Below, piece by piece: positions 28,514-37,900 of a DNA stretch of 64,000 bases. A program made the position numbers and the translations under genes. The stretch spans positions 1 through 64,000 of the forward strand of contig JALJCO010013629.1 of assembly GCA_023101725.1 (NCBI GenBank), read 5' to 3'. The stretch's first letter is position 1. The number at the start of each line of letters is the position of its first letter. Source of the DNA: Atherinomorus stipes. Taxonomy: Eukaryota; Chordata; Actinopteri; Atheriniformes; Atherinidae. The notes beneath the pieces were generated by a model. That model searched no databases. It was not told where the DNA came from and saw only the letters and a list, made by a program, of their open reading frames with translations.

Positions 28514-29420
28514 TATATGTGATGAGGTGGAAGGAAGGTGGCTTCCTCCGATGAGGTGCTCTCATCATCGGCTGAACCCTGAACTCTCGTCTCCTCTCAG
28601 GTTTTCATCACTTGCTCCGTCATCCTGTGCGAGCCTGAAAGTCCCTTCTCCAGGTGTGCTCAGGGATGCCTGAAGGACCCGTCCCGCAGGCGGAGACGAG
28701 GGCTGACCAAGGAGACGAAGGGACACTACATTACCCAGGGTCCCCTGCAGTTCGTGGGGTCATCTGCTGCCGTTGCAGCCGGGGAAGAGAGGGATGTGGT
28801 GCAGGAGGAGGAGGAGAAGAGCATGCCTGCTGCAGGTTAGAACGTGAAGGACCCCTCCATCCATCTATCTGTCCATCTATCCATCCATCTATCCATCCAT
28901 CTATCTGTCCATCTATAAGTCTGTTCATCTGTCTGTCTGAAATCTCCATAAGATTTGATATCGATACAGATATTTTTTGTCCCTTAAAAGAAAATCATGA
29001 TTATTCAGAAAGTATTAAAAAAGTATTGAATCTGATATTTTGACTCGCTGGTATCGAAGTATTGACTCCCAGGTATCGGTTTCCCCGTCTCTAATTTCCA
29101 CCTCACGTCTTTCAGTGAATCCACCACCAGTTTTACCAGATACCAAATCAGCCAGAGGTGGAGGAGCTGCAGATGGAGGAGCTGCAGATGGAGGAGCTGC
29201 AGATGGAGGAGCCGCAGATGGAGGAGCTGCAGATGGAGGAGCCGCAGATGGAGGAGCTGCAGGATTCAGAGCCGTCTTCTCCTCCAACGCCACCACGGGG
29301 GTCTTCGCCAGCGGCTTCCTGCTGTCGCTGCTGCTGCTGGCGGTGGTCGTTCGCTACTACAGCAGGAGGAGAAAAGCCGAGGACTGCAACCTTCTCATCG
29401 AGTCCGACTGTGAGAACTGA
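20478..29420 (+). CDS. ZP-domain type I membrane protein gene, right-arm copy (ten exons seen)
   Basis: Ten exons with GT-AG boundaries and matching phases: 20478-20616, 20690-20810, 20978-21155, 22693-22834, 22954-23109, 25599-25775, 25854-26254, 26332-26428, 28601-28835, 29116-29420. Together they give about 650 residues. Exons 1-5 encode an extracellular region with paired cysteines, including a VPQNC...DPDGD-type module common in fish ZP proteins. Exons 6-9 encode the ZP module (ZP-N from the KMTVALEK strand, then the cysteine-rich ZP-C). Exon 9 carries a polybasic SRRRRRG cleavage site, and exon 10 a Gly-Gly-Ala-Ala-Asp stalk, a transmembrane helix and a short tail. ZP proteins polymerise outside the cell after cleavage at such a site. 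No signal-peptide exon was found. In this arm exons 1, 2, 5 and 6 contain indels, so the copy as written is not translatable. The closest family is likely CUZD1/uromodulin/DMBT1-type ZP proteins; the exact orthologue is unknown. Confidence 0.75.
20690..20810 (+). CDS. ZP gene exon 2 (right arm)
   Basis: Acceptor CATGCAG, donor GTAATC. Two extra bases near 20,710 and one more near 20,765 put about 20 codons out of frame, after which the frame recovers (121 bp against 118 bp in the left arm). Confidence 0.6.
20978..21155 (+). CDS. ZP gene exon 3 (right arm)
   Basis: Acceptor CTCCCAG, donor GTGAGT; 178 bp and open, encoding NTCTLSSSGNIQTGVHVFEL and onward. Differs from the left arm by two amino-acid changes (Gly for Ala after LTY, Lys for Glu after CKV). 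Its last base joins the next exon to make an Ile codon, and the phases agree. Confidence 0.7.
21530..22320. repeat. 54-bp minisatellite with RFX X-box motifs (right arm, intron 3)
   Basis: Mirror of 10,605-11,400, also with 13 X-box-like motifs, here reading GTTGCCTAGCAAC. Several have lost the perfect form: three end in CAAT, and single copies read CTCGC, CTACC or GGCTTGC. Confidence 0.9.
22693..22834 (+). CDS. ZP gene exon 4 (right arm)
   Basis: Acceptor GTGTTTCAG, donor GTACGA; 142 bp, open in both arms. It begins with the peptide PSIPDCEAGHVQP. It follows a 1.5 kb intron filled by the X-box minisatellite. Confidence 0.65.
22954..23109 (+). CDS. ZP gene exon 5 (right arm)
   Basis: Acceptor TATAAAG, donor GTGAGT. 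Encodes DFQVSGPQNMTKEF and a SWTPQKSDLYRFVPICF strand with one cysteine, the region just before the ZP module. An extra base in GAGACTAAAG near the 3' end breaks the phase into exon 6. The left arm is right here but has its own extra A elsewhere. Confidence 0.65.
23370..25590. repeat. Degenerate AT-rich tandem array in intron 5 (right arm)
   Basis: Mirror of 7,330-9,540, reading GTAATTTTACAAGAATAAAG-type units, with the island at about 24,130-24,830. Confidence 0.75.
25599..25775 (+). CDS. ZP gene exon 6, start of the ZP-N domain (right arm)
   Basis: Acceptor ATTTCCAG, donor GTAAGG. Carries the ZP-N signature KMTVALEK and the cysteines of DPSC and FNTC. The first 35 bases differ from the left arm by small indels, so the Val-His-Cys start of the domain is only readable on the left. 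Confidence 0.7.
25854..26254 (+). CDS. ZP gene exon 7, ZP-N to ZP-C (right arm)
   Basis: Acceptor GACATCAG, donor GTCAGT; 401 bp and open in both arms. Covers the end of ZP-N, the linker and the start of ZP-C (VTLFVDSCKATP). The only coding change noticed between arms is Lys for Glu before Asn-Gly near the 3' end. Confidence 0.8.
26332..26428 (+). CDS. ZP gene exon 8 (right arm)
   Basis: Acceptor TGTTGCAG, donor GTACCT; 97 bp in both arms. It supplies a ZP-C cysteine (N-G-C) completed across the junction and the FNFEVQAFKF strand. A TTAA-bounded fold-back element begins only about 55 bp downstream in the intron. Confidence 0.75.
26483..27313. mobile_element. TTAA-bounded fold-back DNA element (right arm, intron 8)
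   Basis: Mirror copy of 5,588-6,424, with the same long terminal inverted repeats and TTAA ends. Confidence 0.7.
28425..28520. repeat. (TA)n microsatellite, right arm
   Basis: Alternating TA with occasional TATG/TACG, about 80 bp upstream of the exon 9 acceptor. Longer than the left-arm counterpart. Confidence 0.9.
28601..28835 (+). CDS. ZP gene exon 9, end of ZP-C and cleavage site (right arm)
   Basis: Acceptor CCTCTCAG, donor GTTAGA. Encodes FITCSVILCEPES with three further cysteines, then the polybasic SRRRRRG expected to be cut by a furin-type protease, and a hydrophobic HYITQGPLQF patch behind it, where family members carry the external hydrophobic patch. Four bases longer than the left arm, which is frame-shifted. 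Confidence 0.75.
29116..29420 (+). CDS. ZP gene last exon, stalk, membrane anchor and tail (right arm)
   Basis: Acceptor TCTTTCAG, stop TGA at 29,418. Encodes a Pro-rich start, about six tandem Gly-Gly-Ala-Ala-Asp units from a 15-bp repeat, an N-glycosylation motif (SSNATT), a Leu/Val-rich transmembrane helix (FLLSLLLLAVVV), then Arg-rich and acidic tail residues ending ESDCEN. This defines a type I membrane protein. Confidence 0.8.
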
Positions 29421-29829
29421 GCAGAAATAACCTCCGATGATCCGTTTGCATCCATCCCCACTTTCATACGAGCAGAAACACATTTACATCAATTTCACAT
29501 GAAAATTTCCACGTTTAAATGTTTAGAAATGATCACTGGTGAACGGATCTGTGGAACACGAACACACAAAAAAACAAACATTTGGCCGTAAAATCAGAGA
29601 AAATCCCACAGTGATGACGGACAGAGTGACCACTGCAACTAAGATAACAACTGTTATAACCTTTATTGTAATCTGTTTTACTTTTGCTAAAATATCCCAT
29701 AGATGGTTCATAGATGAAACGTTTAAAGCAGCTCTGAAAGGGGAGTTTTCAGCCCAGGTCTCGTGCTGCATTCAAGTTCCAGGTTTTCTGGCTCGATGCT
29801 CAACGCTTCATTAAAACAATGATGGAATG

Positions 29830-31330
29830 AGAAAAACCAGCAGCCAAAGTTATCATTAACTAAAACTTACAAAAAAACTAAAATTAAAACTGAAAAAAAC
29901 ATTTTCATTAACTGAAATAAAAATAAAAAAGATAACATATGTTATAATATATATAACTGTAATTTACAAAAAAAAGCAACCAAACCAAAATTAACGCTGA
30001 AACTAATAAAAACTAAACTAAAACTAAACGTTTTCCAAAAAATAAAAACTAATAAAAACTAGCAAACCTGCTCCAAAAACTAACTAAAACTAACTGAATT
30101 GAAAAACAAAAGTCAAAACTGAATAAAAACTGAAACTAATTAAAAATCTGAAAGTACTATAACCTTTCCAACAGCTGTATGAAAAAACTGGGATTAATGC
30201 TCCACCCAAAATATTGTATTTTCCCCCAAAATTCCCACAAAACGAATAAAAATGTCATAAATGATAATTATTCTGCACCATTTTTGGTCCAACTGATGAT
30301 GATGATGAGTGCTTTGCAGCCATGATGATGAAGGAGGAAGAGTGTGGTAGGAGAAATAAGGAGGAAGGAGGACTGATGGAGTATTGGTCAGGATCCAGTG
30401 GACCCGGCTGGACTTTCCACCAGATCACGCCCAGATCAACATACTGACTAAGTGTCGCATAATTCAGCTTTTATTTGATTTCAGGTACTTTTGACTTTTT
30501 CTTTTTCTCAAAGTAAAATGTCACTAAAAAATTAAATGTCACAACTTACCTCCCCACACCTGAATTATCATCCTTCTATGGGTCTAAGACTAAGACTAAA
30601 ACCAAAACTAGCAGTGAAAAAATAATTTAGTTAACTGAAATAAAAAAAACGAAATAGAAACTACAAAGGACAATGCAAAATTAATTAAAACTAACTGTAT
30701 TGTAGATAAATTCAGCTTAGTTTTCGTTAATCGTTTCGTTTTCTCCCCCGTTTAGACGTGAGATGTCTGTCCTGCAGCTGCTGCTCTTCCACTTTTCCTC
30801 CAGAGGGGGGCAGTATAGCAGCTATAATCTGCAGCACCTGAACAAGAAGAAGGTGCGTAGCAGACAGAAATGGCTGAAGATGGAGCAGGTCGAAAACGCC
30901 ACAGCATTTTCGAGTATTCATAAATACTATTTAAGTATTTATAAATATTTATCGTATTTAGTATAAACTATCTGAGTATTTCGAGTTTGGATAAGGGCCT
31001 ATTAAACGTTGAAACAAAAGTTGGATTTACATCCAAATAATTTGAATAATTGTGTTTCAGGAATTAAAATAAAATAATTTGATAACCCATATTTTGTGTC
31101 ACACATTCTTCCATCTTTTTCAACATCTACATTTCAAGACTTTCTCTTAATACCCGAAAAACTAAGACTAAAACTAAATAAAACTAAACTGAAACTAGTC
31201 AATTCCTCAAAATAAAAATTAAAACAACGAAATCATTTGTTGAACGAACTAAAACTAAACTGAAATAAAACAGCAAACTGAAAAAATGAATAAAAATAAA
31301 AAGTAATGAAAATTTCAAAACTATAATAAC
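29830..31330. repeat. Interspersed A-rich repeat family with CTAAAACTAAAA tracts (right 3' flank)
   Basis: Mirror of 1,480-2,960, downstream of the right ZP gene copy. The rest of 29,421-32,817 holds nothing I can assign to a gene. Confidence 0.55.
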
Positions 31331-32944
31331 CTTGGAAATCACAAATTTATACAAAAAAAACAGCACAATTTGATCATTTTTTTAGTAGAAGGATAAAGCA
31401 TCTAAAATCTATTCTGGGGACGGAGGAAAACGGTAAAATAGCTCCATAAAAATGCTTAAAAAATGTTGAAAAAATGCTTCAATAAAAGGGAAATTTTAGA
31501 CAGACATGAGGAATTTTGTACCATCACCAATGGCTCTTAAAACATATATATACATTTATATTTTTTCTTAAAAATAATCAGGGACACAAAAAAAGCCCAA
31601 AATTAAATAAACATCAAACTCATGATTATGAGATAAAAAAACGTCCTAATTATAAAATAAAAGTAATATTTTAGGTCATAACTATGAGTTTTACAGTTAT
31701 AAAATTAGATCAATTGACTTTTTATGTCACAATAATGACTTTTGAGATGTAAGTGAAGCGAGTGGACTTTAAAACACGATCTGGTGAAACAGGGAGGTGA
31801 TTTCTTCTTCACTGATTCGTGAAAACATGTTTTGGAGTGCAGCTCATAACCTGCTGGTTTCTCTGAGTGTGATTTGCTGAAGCGAAGAGCCGAGCCTGCA
31901 GGTGGAAGCTCACCTGACCGGTTTCCCTGCACGAACCTCGATCCTTCCAGACTGGTTTAACCGCATGTTTCCATGCTGCCGTCTTTCATGTGTCAGACGC
32001 TAATTTTCAGCTTGCTGTCATTTATCTGAAGGTGTTGAAGGTTTAATGCTCATATAACAAAGACTGTACGATGTAACCTACTTTCTACTCGGTGTTGGTT
32101 TTTATAAGCTCTTATTTAATATATCAAATATTAATGTGTTTATTCATGTATTTAAAAATCAGGCTGAGAACATAAAATTATATTTTCATGTAATAAAATG
32201 GGAGATGGGATTATATTTACGGTGCGTTTGAAGTCTTAATAAAACTGATCTCCTTTATTTGTGTTTGTGTGTTTAATCTGGCTAATTCACTTAAATGTGA
32301 ATATAAAATATCATATTGCAGATAATATTGGTGTTTCAGAAGGAGGAAGAGTCCCAGCTCAGCTTGAAATGATAATCCTCACAGATAATCACAATTAAAT
32401 GATTTAAACTTCGTTTTATTGATAGCAACAGGTTCTTTTCTTTTTTTTTTTATTGAGGAAACATTAAAAATATGACAACAATGTAAAAACCGTCATATCT
32501 GGCATCACTTTCGTCTATTTTATGACCTGTTCAGACACTGAAACGCGGCTGAAGCCGAGCAGAGAAAGATTCAATGTGGAACATTTTGCATTGTTGGGAA
32601 AAAGGAAGCTTTGTTTGTCTGAATCAGAATAGTCAGAGGTGGAAAATCCAGGTGCCAGAAAGTAAAAATGTCGCCATGTTTCTGGATCTGCACATTCAGA
32701 ACGAGCTCATTCACCTGCAGAAGAGCTGCTGATTAAATTCAGTCGCTTTAGTGATGGTTGGACGAACTGCAGGACGGGAGATTTACTTTCCGGCACCTGG
32801 ATCCTCCATCTCTGAAGAAAAATGATGATATATTACGATATTTAATAGTTTAAAATATTAAAGGAATGGTACACCCACAGAGGGATGGTCACAGAGTGAT
32901 GGGGGGGGGGGGGGGGGGGGGTTCCATTTTCCCCCAACCTTCAT

Positions 32945-33470
32945 ATGTTCAGTTCAGTTTATTTTACAATCAGTTTAAAATGCAAATACAGTAACATAAA
33001 ATCAGGTACATTGTAAAAATGGGACTCCCCAGAAACTACCTACAGCTTATAAACAGGGACCCGGTTACTGACATAAGTTACGAGACAATAATTTACCCCC
33101 CATCCCCATACCCCCCAACCTAAATCCCGCTACTTCTTTAGACTCCCCAGATACAAAGATACTCATCCAGATAAACACATTGGAGATTACGCGGCATATA
33201 TACGAACAAGTCTGAGAGAAATTCAAAAATCATTTTGGGTCCTCAGCGATAGTTAGCATTTGGAATATAAAGTGTGAAACATTTTTGTGACGCAGACTCT
33301 TTTATCGTGCTGTCTAATTCATTCCAGATTTCAGGGCCTGGACAGGTTACACTAAAACTCGTACATTTCAGTTTCCTACTCTTTCCCTTTAAAAGTTGTT
33401 TTCCCCTTGTGTCACGTTCATAATCGGAGATGACTGAGTCTGTCATTAAGTCGATAAACAACATTGTACA
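32945..33470 (-). mobile_element. LINE 3' fragment (minus strand)
   Basis: The frame 33,464-33,243 encodes a short piece with the pattern CPGPEIWNELDSTIKESAS. This resembles the carboxy-terminal end of non-LTR reverse transcriptases, where a conserved G-P-x-x-W-N block follows the RT domain. The rest of the element is absent. Severely 5'-truncated; the clade is not assigned. Confidence 0.5.
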
Positions 33471-33554
33471 TTACACAGGCATTAAAAAAAAAAGTTACAC
33501 TCAGTAAGCTTTAGAAGTTTATCATTTAAAAAATTAAATAAAATAAAATATACA

Positions 33555-33579
33555 TACATACATACATACACACATATAT

Positions 33580-33645
<66 letters not shown>
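33555..33645. repeat. (TACA)n and (TA)n microsatellite
   Basis: ATACATACATAC followed by about 75 bp of TA dinucleotides, next to a fold-back arm. Confidence 0.9.
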
Positions 33646-33655
33646 GGAGTTCAAC

Positions 33656-34105
33656 GGCAGCTGAACCAAAAAGGTCCATAAAAGTCCACAAAAACTTGTC
33701 AATATTCCTCCATACTGCTCGTCCAATGTAATCCAAGTGTCCTGAGTGGGTAGCGTCCAGAATTTACTGGAAACTACATCATATAGTAGATTTTTAGAGC
33801 CTAAACAGTAGAACATCTAGTAGCCACAAAGCACGCCGATGAGAGTTCACGACACAGTGAATTTCTTCTTCTATGCTTGAATTATCGGCAGAGTGGGCGC
33901 TGAACGCCGCAGCTTCTGTAGTTTTGTGAAAATAGAAAGTGCAATATTCTACAGTGTAGGCTATAATAATATAGTAAATGATGTAGTTTCCAGTAAATTC
34001 TGGACGCTACCCACTCAGGACACTTGGATTACATTGGACGAGCAGTATGGAGGAATATTGACAAGTTTTTGTGGACTTTTATGGACCTTTTTGTTTCAAG
34101 CGCCG
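33656..34105. mobile_element. Fold-back (long TIR) element
   Basis: Arms of about 130 bp (33,656-33,788 and 33,978-34,105) are inverted copies, containing for example GTCCTGAGTGGGTAGCGTCC and its complement, around a ~190 bp centre. No transposase frame. Confidence 0.7.
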
Positions 34106-34473
34106 GTCACCTACATTATATGAAAGTCAGTGAATAACGAAAAAAAACCTGGATGCATCTGAGATATTAAAAAGTGCTCCAGAGTCTTGCTCAGCATGAG
34201 GGTGAGGAGAAGATGAAGGCCCATCATTCTGGGGGTGTACTATCCCTTTAATATGAAGCTTTTCTTTTTCCACAGTGAGGTGTGTCTGTCTGGTCAGAGA
34301 CGTTTGCCACATTCGGCCACAGGGGGGCGCCAGCACACCAGTTCCAGCAGCAGATCATACATGTCTGCGGGACTTTTTGTAAAAGTAAAAGATACCTTTT
34401 TTTCACATTTTCCAGAATAAAAACATGAAGAACTTCCTACATTGATCCCCCTGATGAGACAGACATGACTCAC

Positions 34474-34506
34474 CTCCAGCTTGATCAGCTCCACCTGTTT
34501 GGCTGT
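34474..34506 (-). CDS. Candidate 33-nt micro-exon, unassigned gene
   Basis: On the minus strand GTTTACAG precedes, and GTGAGT follows, a 33-nt open segment encoding TAKQVELIKLE, an amphipathic sequence that could belong to a coiled coil. Both splice signals are good, but the segment is very short and no neighbouring exon was identified. It could be chance. Confidence 0.25.
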
Positions 34507-34935
34507 CTGTAAACACAAACATCTTATCGGCCAATCACATGGCAGCAACACGTCACATTCAGTGCAAAAAACAAACTTTATCTGCCAAGCTGATAAAATT
34601 CTGTAAAGCAACCTGTTTTTTTTTTCAGAAACTTTCTGATGGAAGATAAGATTTATTTTCCGATCAGCCACTTCCCGCTGTAGATTACGCCGCCTGATAT
34701 CAGCAAACTGCAGCAGCTCTGTCGTGTTTGCTGAAATGCAACAAACACTGTAATGTTTTGAGGACATTAGTGGTAAGATTAGTTTTTAATGAGGCAGAGC
34801 CGAGGTTTAAATAGTTTTGTTTTTTTTAAATTAGTTTCAGTTTTTATTTTGTTTTGACGTCTCGTTTGTTAGTTTTTTTGAGCAGCTTTGCAAGTTTTTA
34901 TTTGGCCTATTTTTTATCCTTTGGAAAATACTTAG

Positions 34936-37900
34936 CTGAAGGCCCTGTCCCAGTACCTGCACTAAACCCTGTCCCGGTACCTGCACTAAACCCTGTCCCG
35001 GTACCTGCACTAAACCCTGTCCCAGTACCTGCACTAAACCCTGTCCCAGTACCTGCACCAAACCCTGTCCCAGTACCTGCACTAAACCCTGTCCCAGTAC
35101 CTGCACTAAACCCGCGTCCTGTCCCGCCGCACCCCGTCCCGGTACCTGCACCAAACCCTGTCCCCCTGTCCCAGTACCTGCACTAAACCCTGTCCCAGTA
35201 CCTGCACTAAACCCTGTCCCAGTACCTGCACTAAACCCTGTCCCAGTACCTGTCCCAGTACCTGCACTAAACCCTGTCCCACCGCACTAAACCCTGTCCC
35301 AGTACCTGCACTAAACCCTGTCCCAGTACCCGCACTAAACCCTGCCCCGGTACCCGCACTAAACCCTGTCCCAGTACCTGCACTAAACCCTGTCCCAGTA
35401 CCTGCACTAAACCCTGCCCCGGTACCTGCACTAAACCCTGTCCCAGTACCTGCACTAAACCCTGTCCCAGTACCTGCACTAAACCCTGTCCCAGTACCTG
35501 CACTAAACCCTGTCCCGGTACCCGCACTAAACCCTGTCCCGGTACCTGCACTAAACCCTGTCCCGGTACCCGCACTCTAAACCCTGTCCCGGTACCCGCA
35601 CTAAACCCTGTCCCAGTACCTGCACTAAACCCTGTCCCGGTACCCGCACTAAACCCTGTCCCGGTACCTGCACTACTCCCAGTACCTGCACTAACTCCCT
35701 GTCCCAGTACCTGCACTAATCCCTGTCCCAGTACCTGCACTAAACCCTGTCCCAGTACCTGTCCAGTACCTGCACTGACCTGTCCCAGTACCTGTCCCAG
35801 TACCTGCACTAAACCCTGTCCCAGTACCTGCACTAAACCCTGTCCCAGTACCTGCACTAAACCCTGTCCCAGTACCTGCACTAAACCCTGCCCCGGTACC
35901 TGCACTAAACCCTGTCCCAGTACCTGCACTAAACCCTGTCCCGGTACCTGCACTAAACCCCTGTCCCGGTACCTGCACTAAACCCTGTCCCGGTACCTGC
36001 ACTAAACCCTGTCCCAGTACCTGCACTAAACCCTGTCCCAGTACCTGCACTAAACCCTGTCCCAGTACCTGCACTAAACCCTGTGTCCGCAGTAACCCTG
36101 TCCCGGTACCTGCACTAAACCCTGTCCCAGTACCTGTCCCAGTACCTGCACTAAACCCTGTCCCAGTCCCACCCTGTCCCAGTACCTGCACTAAACCCTG
36201 TCCCAGTACCTGCACTAAACCCTGTCCCAGTACCTGCACTAAACCCTGTCCCAGTACCTGCACTAAACCCTGTCCCAGTACCTGCACTAAACCCTGTCCC
36301 GGTACCTGCACTAAACCCTGCCCCACCGCTACCTGTCCCAGTACCTGCACTAAACCCTGCCGTCCGCGTACTCCTGTCCCGGTACCTGCACTAAACCCTG
36401 TCCCAGTACCCTGTCCCAGTACCTGCACTAAACCCTGTCCCAGTACCTGCCCCCTCCCAGTACCTGCACTAAACCCTGTCCCAGTACCTGCACTAAACCC
36501 CTGTCCCAGTACCTGCACTACTAAACCCTGCCCCAGTACCTGTCCCGGTACCTGCACTAAACCCTGTCCTAGTACCTGCACTAAACCCTGTCCCAGTACC
36601 TGCACTAAACCCTGTCCCAGTACCTGCACTAAACTCTGTCCCAGTACCTGCACTAAACCCTGTCCCAGTACCTGCACTAAACCCCTGTCCCAGTACCTGC
36701 ACTAAACCCTGTCCCAGTACCTGCACTAAACTCGGTCCCAGTACCTGTCCCAGTACCTGCACTAAACCCTGTCCCAGTACCTGCACCAAACCCTGTCCCA
36801 GTACCTGCACTAAACCCTGTCCCGGTACCTGCACTAAACCCCGTCCCGGTACCTGCACTAAACCCTGTCCCAGTACCTGCACTAAACCCTGTCCCAGTAC
36901 CTGCACTAAACCCCGTCCCGGTACCTGCACTAAACCCCGTCCCGGTACCTGCACTAAACCCTGTCCCGGTACCTGCACTAAACCCCGTCCCAGTTCCTGC
37001 ACTAAACCCTGTCCCGGTACCTGCACTAAACCCTGTCCCGGTACCTGCACTAAACCCTGTCCCAGTACCTGCACCAAACCCTGTCCCAGTACCTGCACTA
37101 AACCCTGTCCCAGTACCTGCACTAAACCCTGTCCCAGTACCTGCACTAAACCCCGTCCCCGGTACCCGCACTAAACCCCTACCCAGTACGCGCACTAAAC
37201 CCTGTCCCAGTACCTGCACTAAACCCTGTCCCGGTACCTACACTAAACCCTGTCCCAGTACCTGCACTAAACCCTGTCCCAGTACCTGCACTAAACCCTG
37301 TCCCAGTACCTGCACTAAACCCTGTCCCAGTACCTGCACTAAACCCTGTCCCAGTACCTGCACTAAACCCTGCCCCAGTACCTGCACTAAACCCTGTCCC
37401 AGTACCTGCACTAAACCCTGTCCCAGTACCTGCACTAAACCCTGTCCCAGTACCTGCACTAAACCCTGCCCCAGTACCTGCACTAAACCCTGTCCCAGTA
37501 CCTGCACTAAACCCTGCCCCAGTACCTGCACTAAACCCTGTCCCAGTACCTGCACTAAACCCTGTCCCGGTACCTGCACTAAACCCTGTCCCGGTACCTG
37601 CACTAAACCCTGTCCCAGTACCTGCACTAAACCCTGTCCCAGTACCTGCACTAAACTCTGTCCCAGTACCTGCACTAAACCCTGTCCCAGTACCTGCACT
37701 AAACCCTGTCCCAGTACCTGCACTAAACCCTGTCCCGGTACCTGCACTAAACCCTGTCCCGGTACCTGCACTAAACCCTGTCCCAGTACCTGCACTAAAC
37801 CCTGTCCCAGTACCTGCACTAAACTCTGTCCCAGTACCTGTCCCGGTACCTGCACTAAACCCTGTCCCAGTACCTGCACTAAACCCTGTCCCAGTACCTG

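Larger units (their letters stand above)
17900..32817. repeat. Right arm of the ~33 kb inverted repeat
   Basis: Reverse complement of 1-14,998. The match starts at the motif GCATGTGATGCCTCCAATCT (mirror of about 14,975-14,995) and ends at 32,817, after which the sequence is unrelated to anything visible on the left. The AT-rich stretch 17,840-17,900 looks like a degraded copy of the mirror of about 15,060-15,120, so accuracy seems to fall before the loop is reached. Confidence 0.95.
32858..34251. mobile_element. TTAA-bounded element containing nested insertions
   Basis: Left end TTAAAGGAATGGTACACCC and right end, read on the other strand, TTAAAGGGATAGTACACCC: near-identical terminal inverted repeats starting with TTAA, as in non-autonomous piggyBac-type elements of fish. 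It begins 40 bp after the palindrome arm ends. The interior includes a run of about 20 G (32,902-32,922), a minus-strand LINE scrap and a fold-back, all probably later insertions. Confidence 0.65.
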
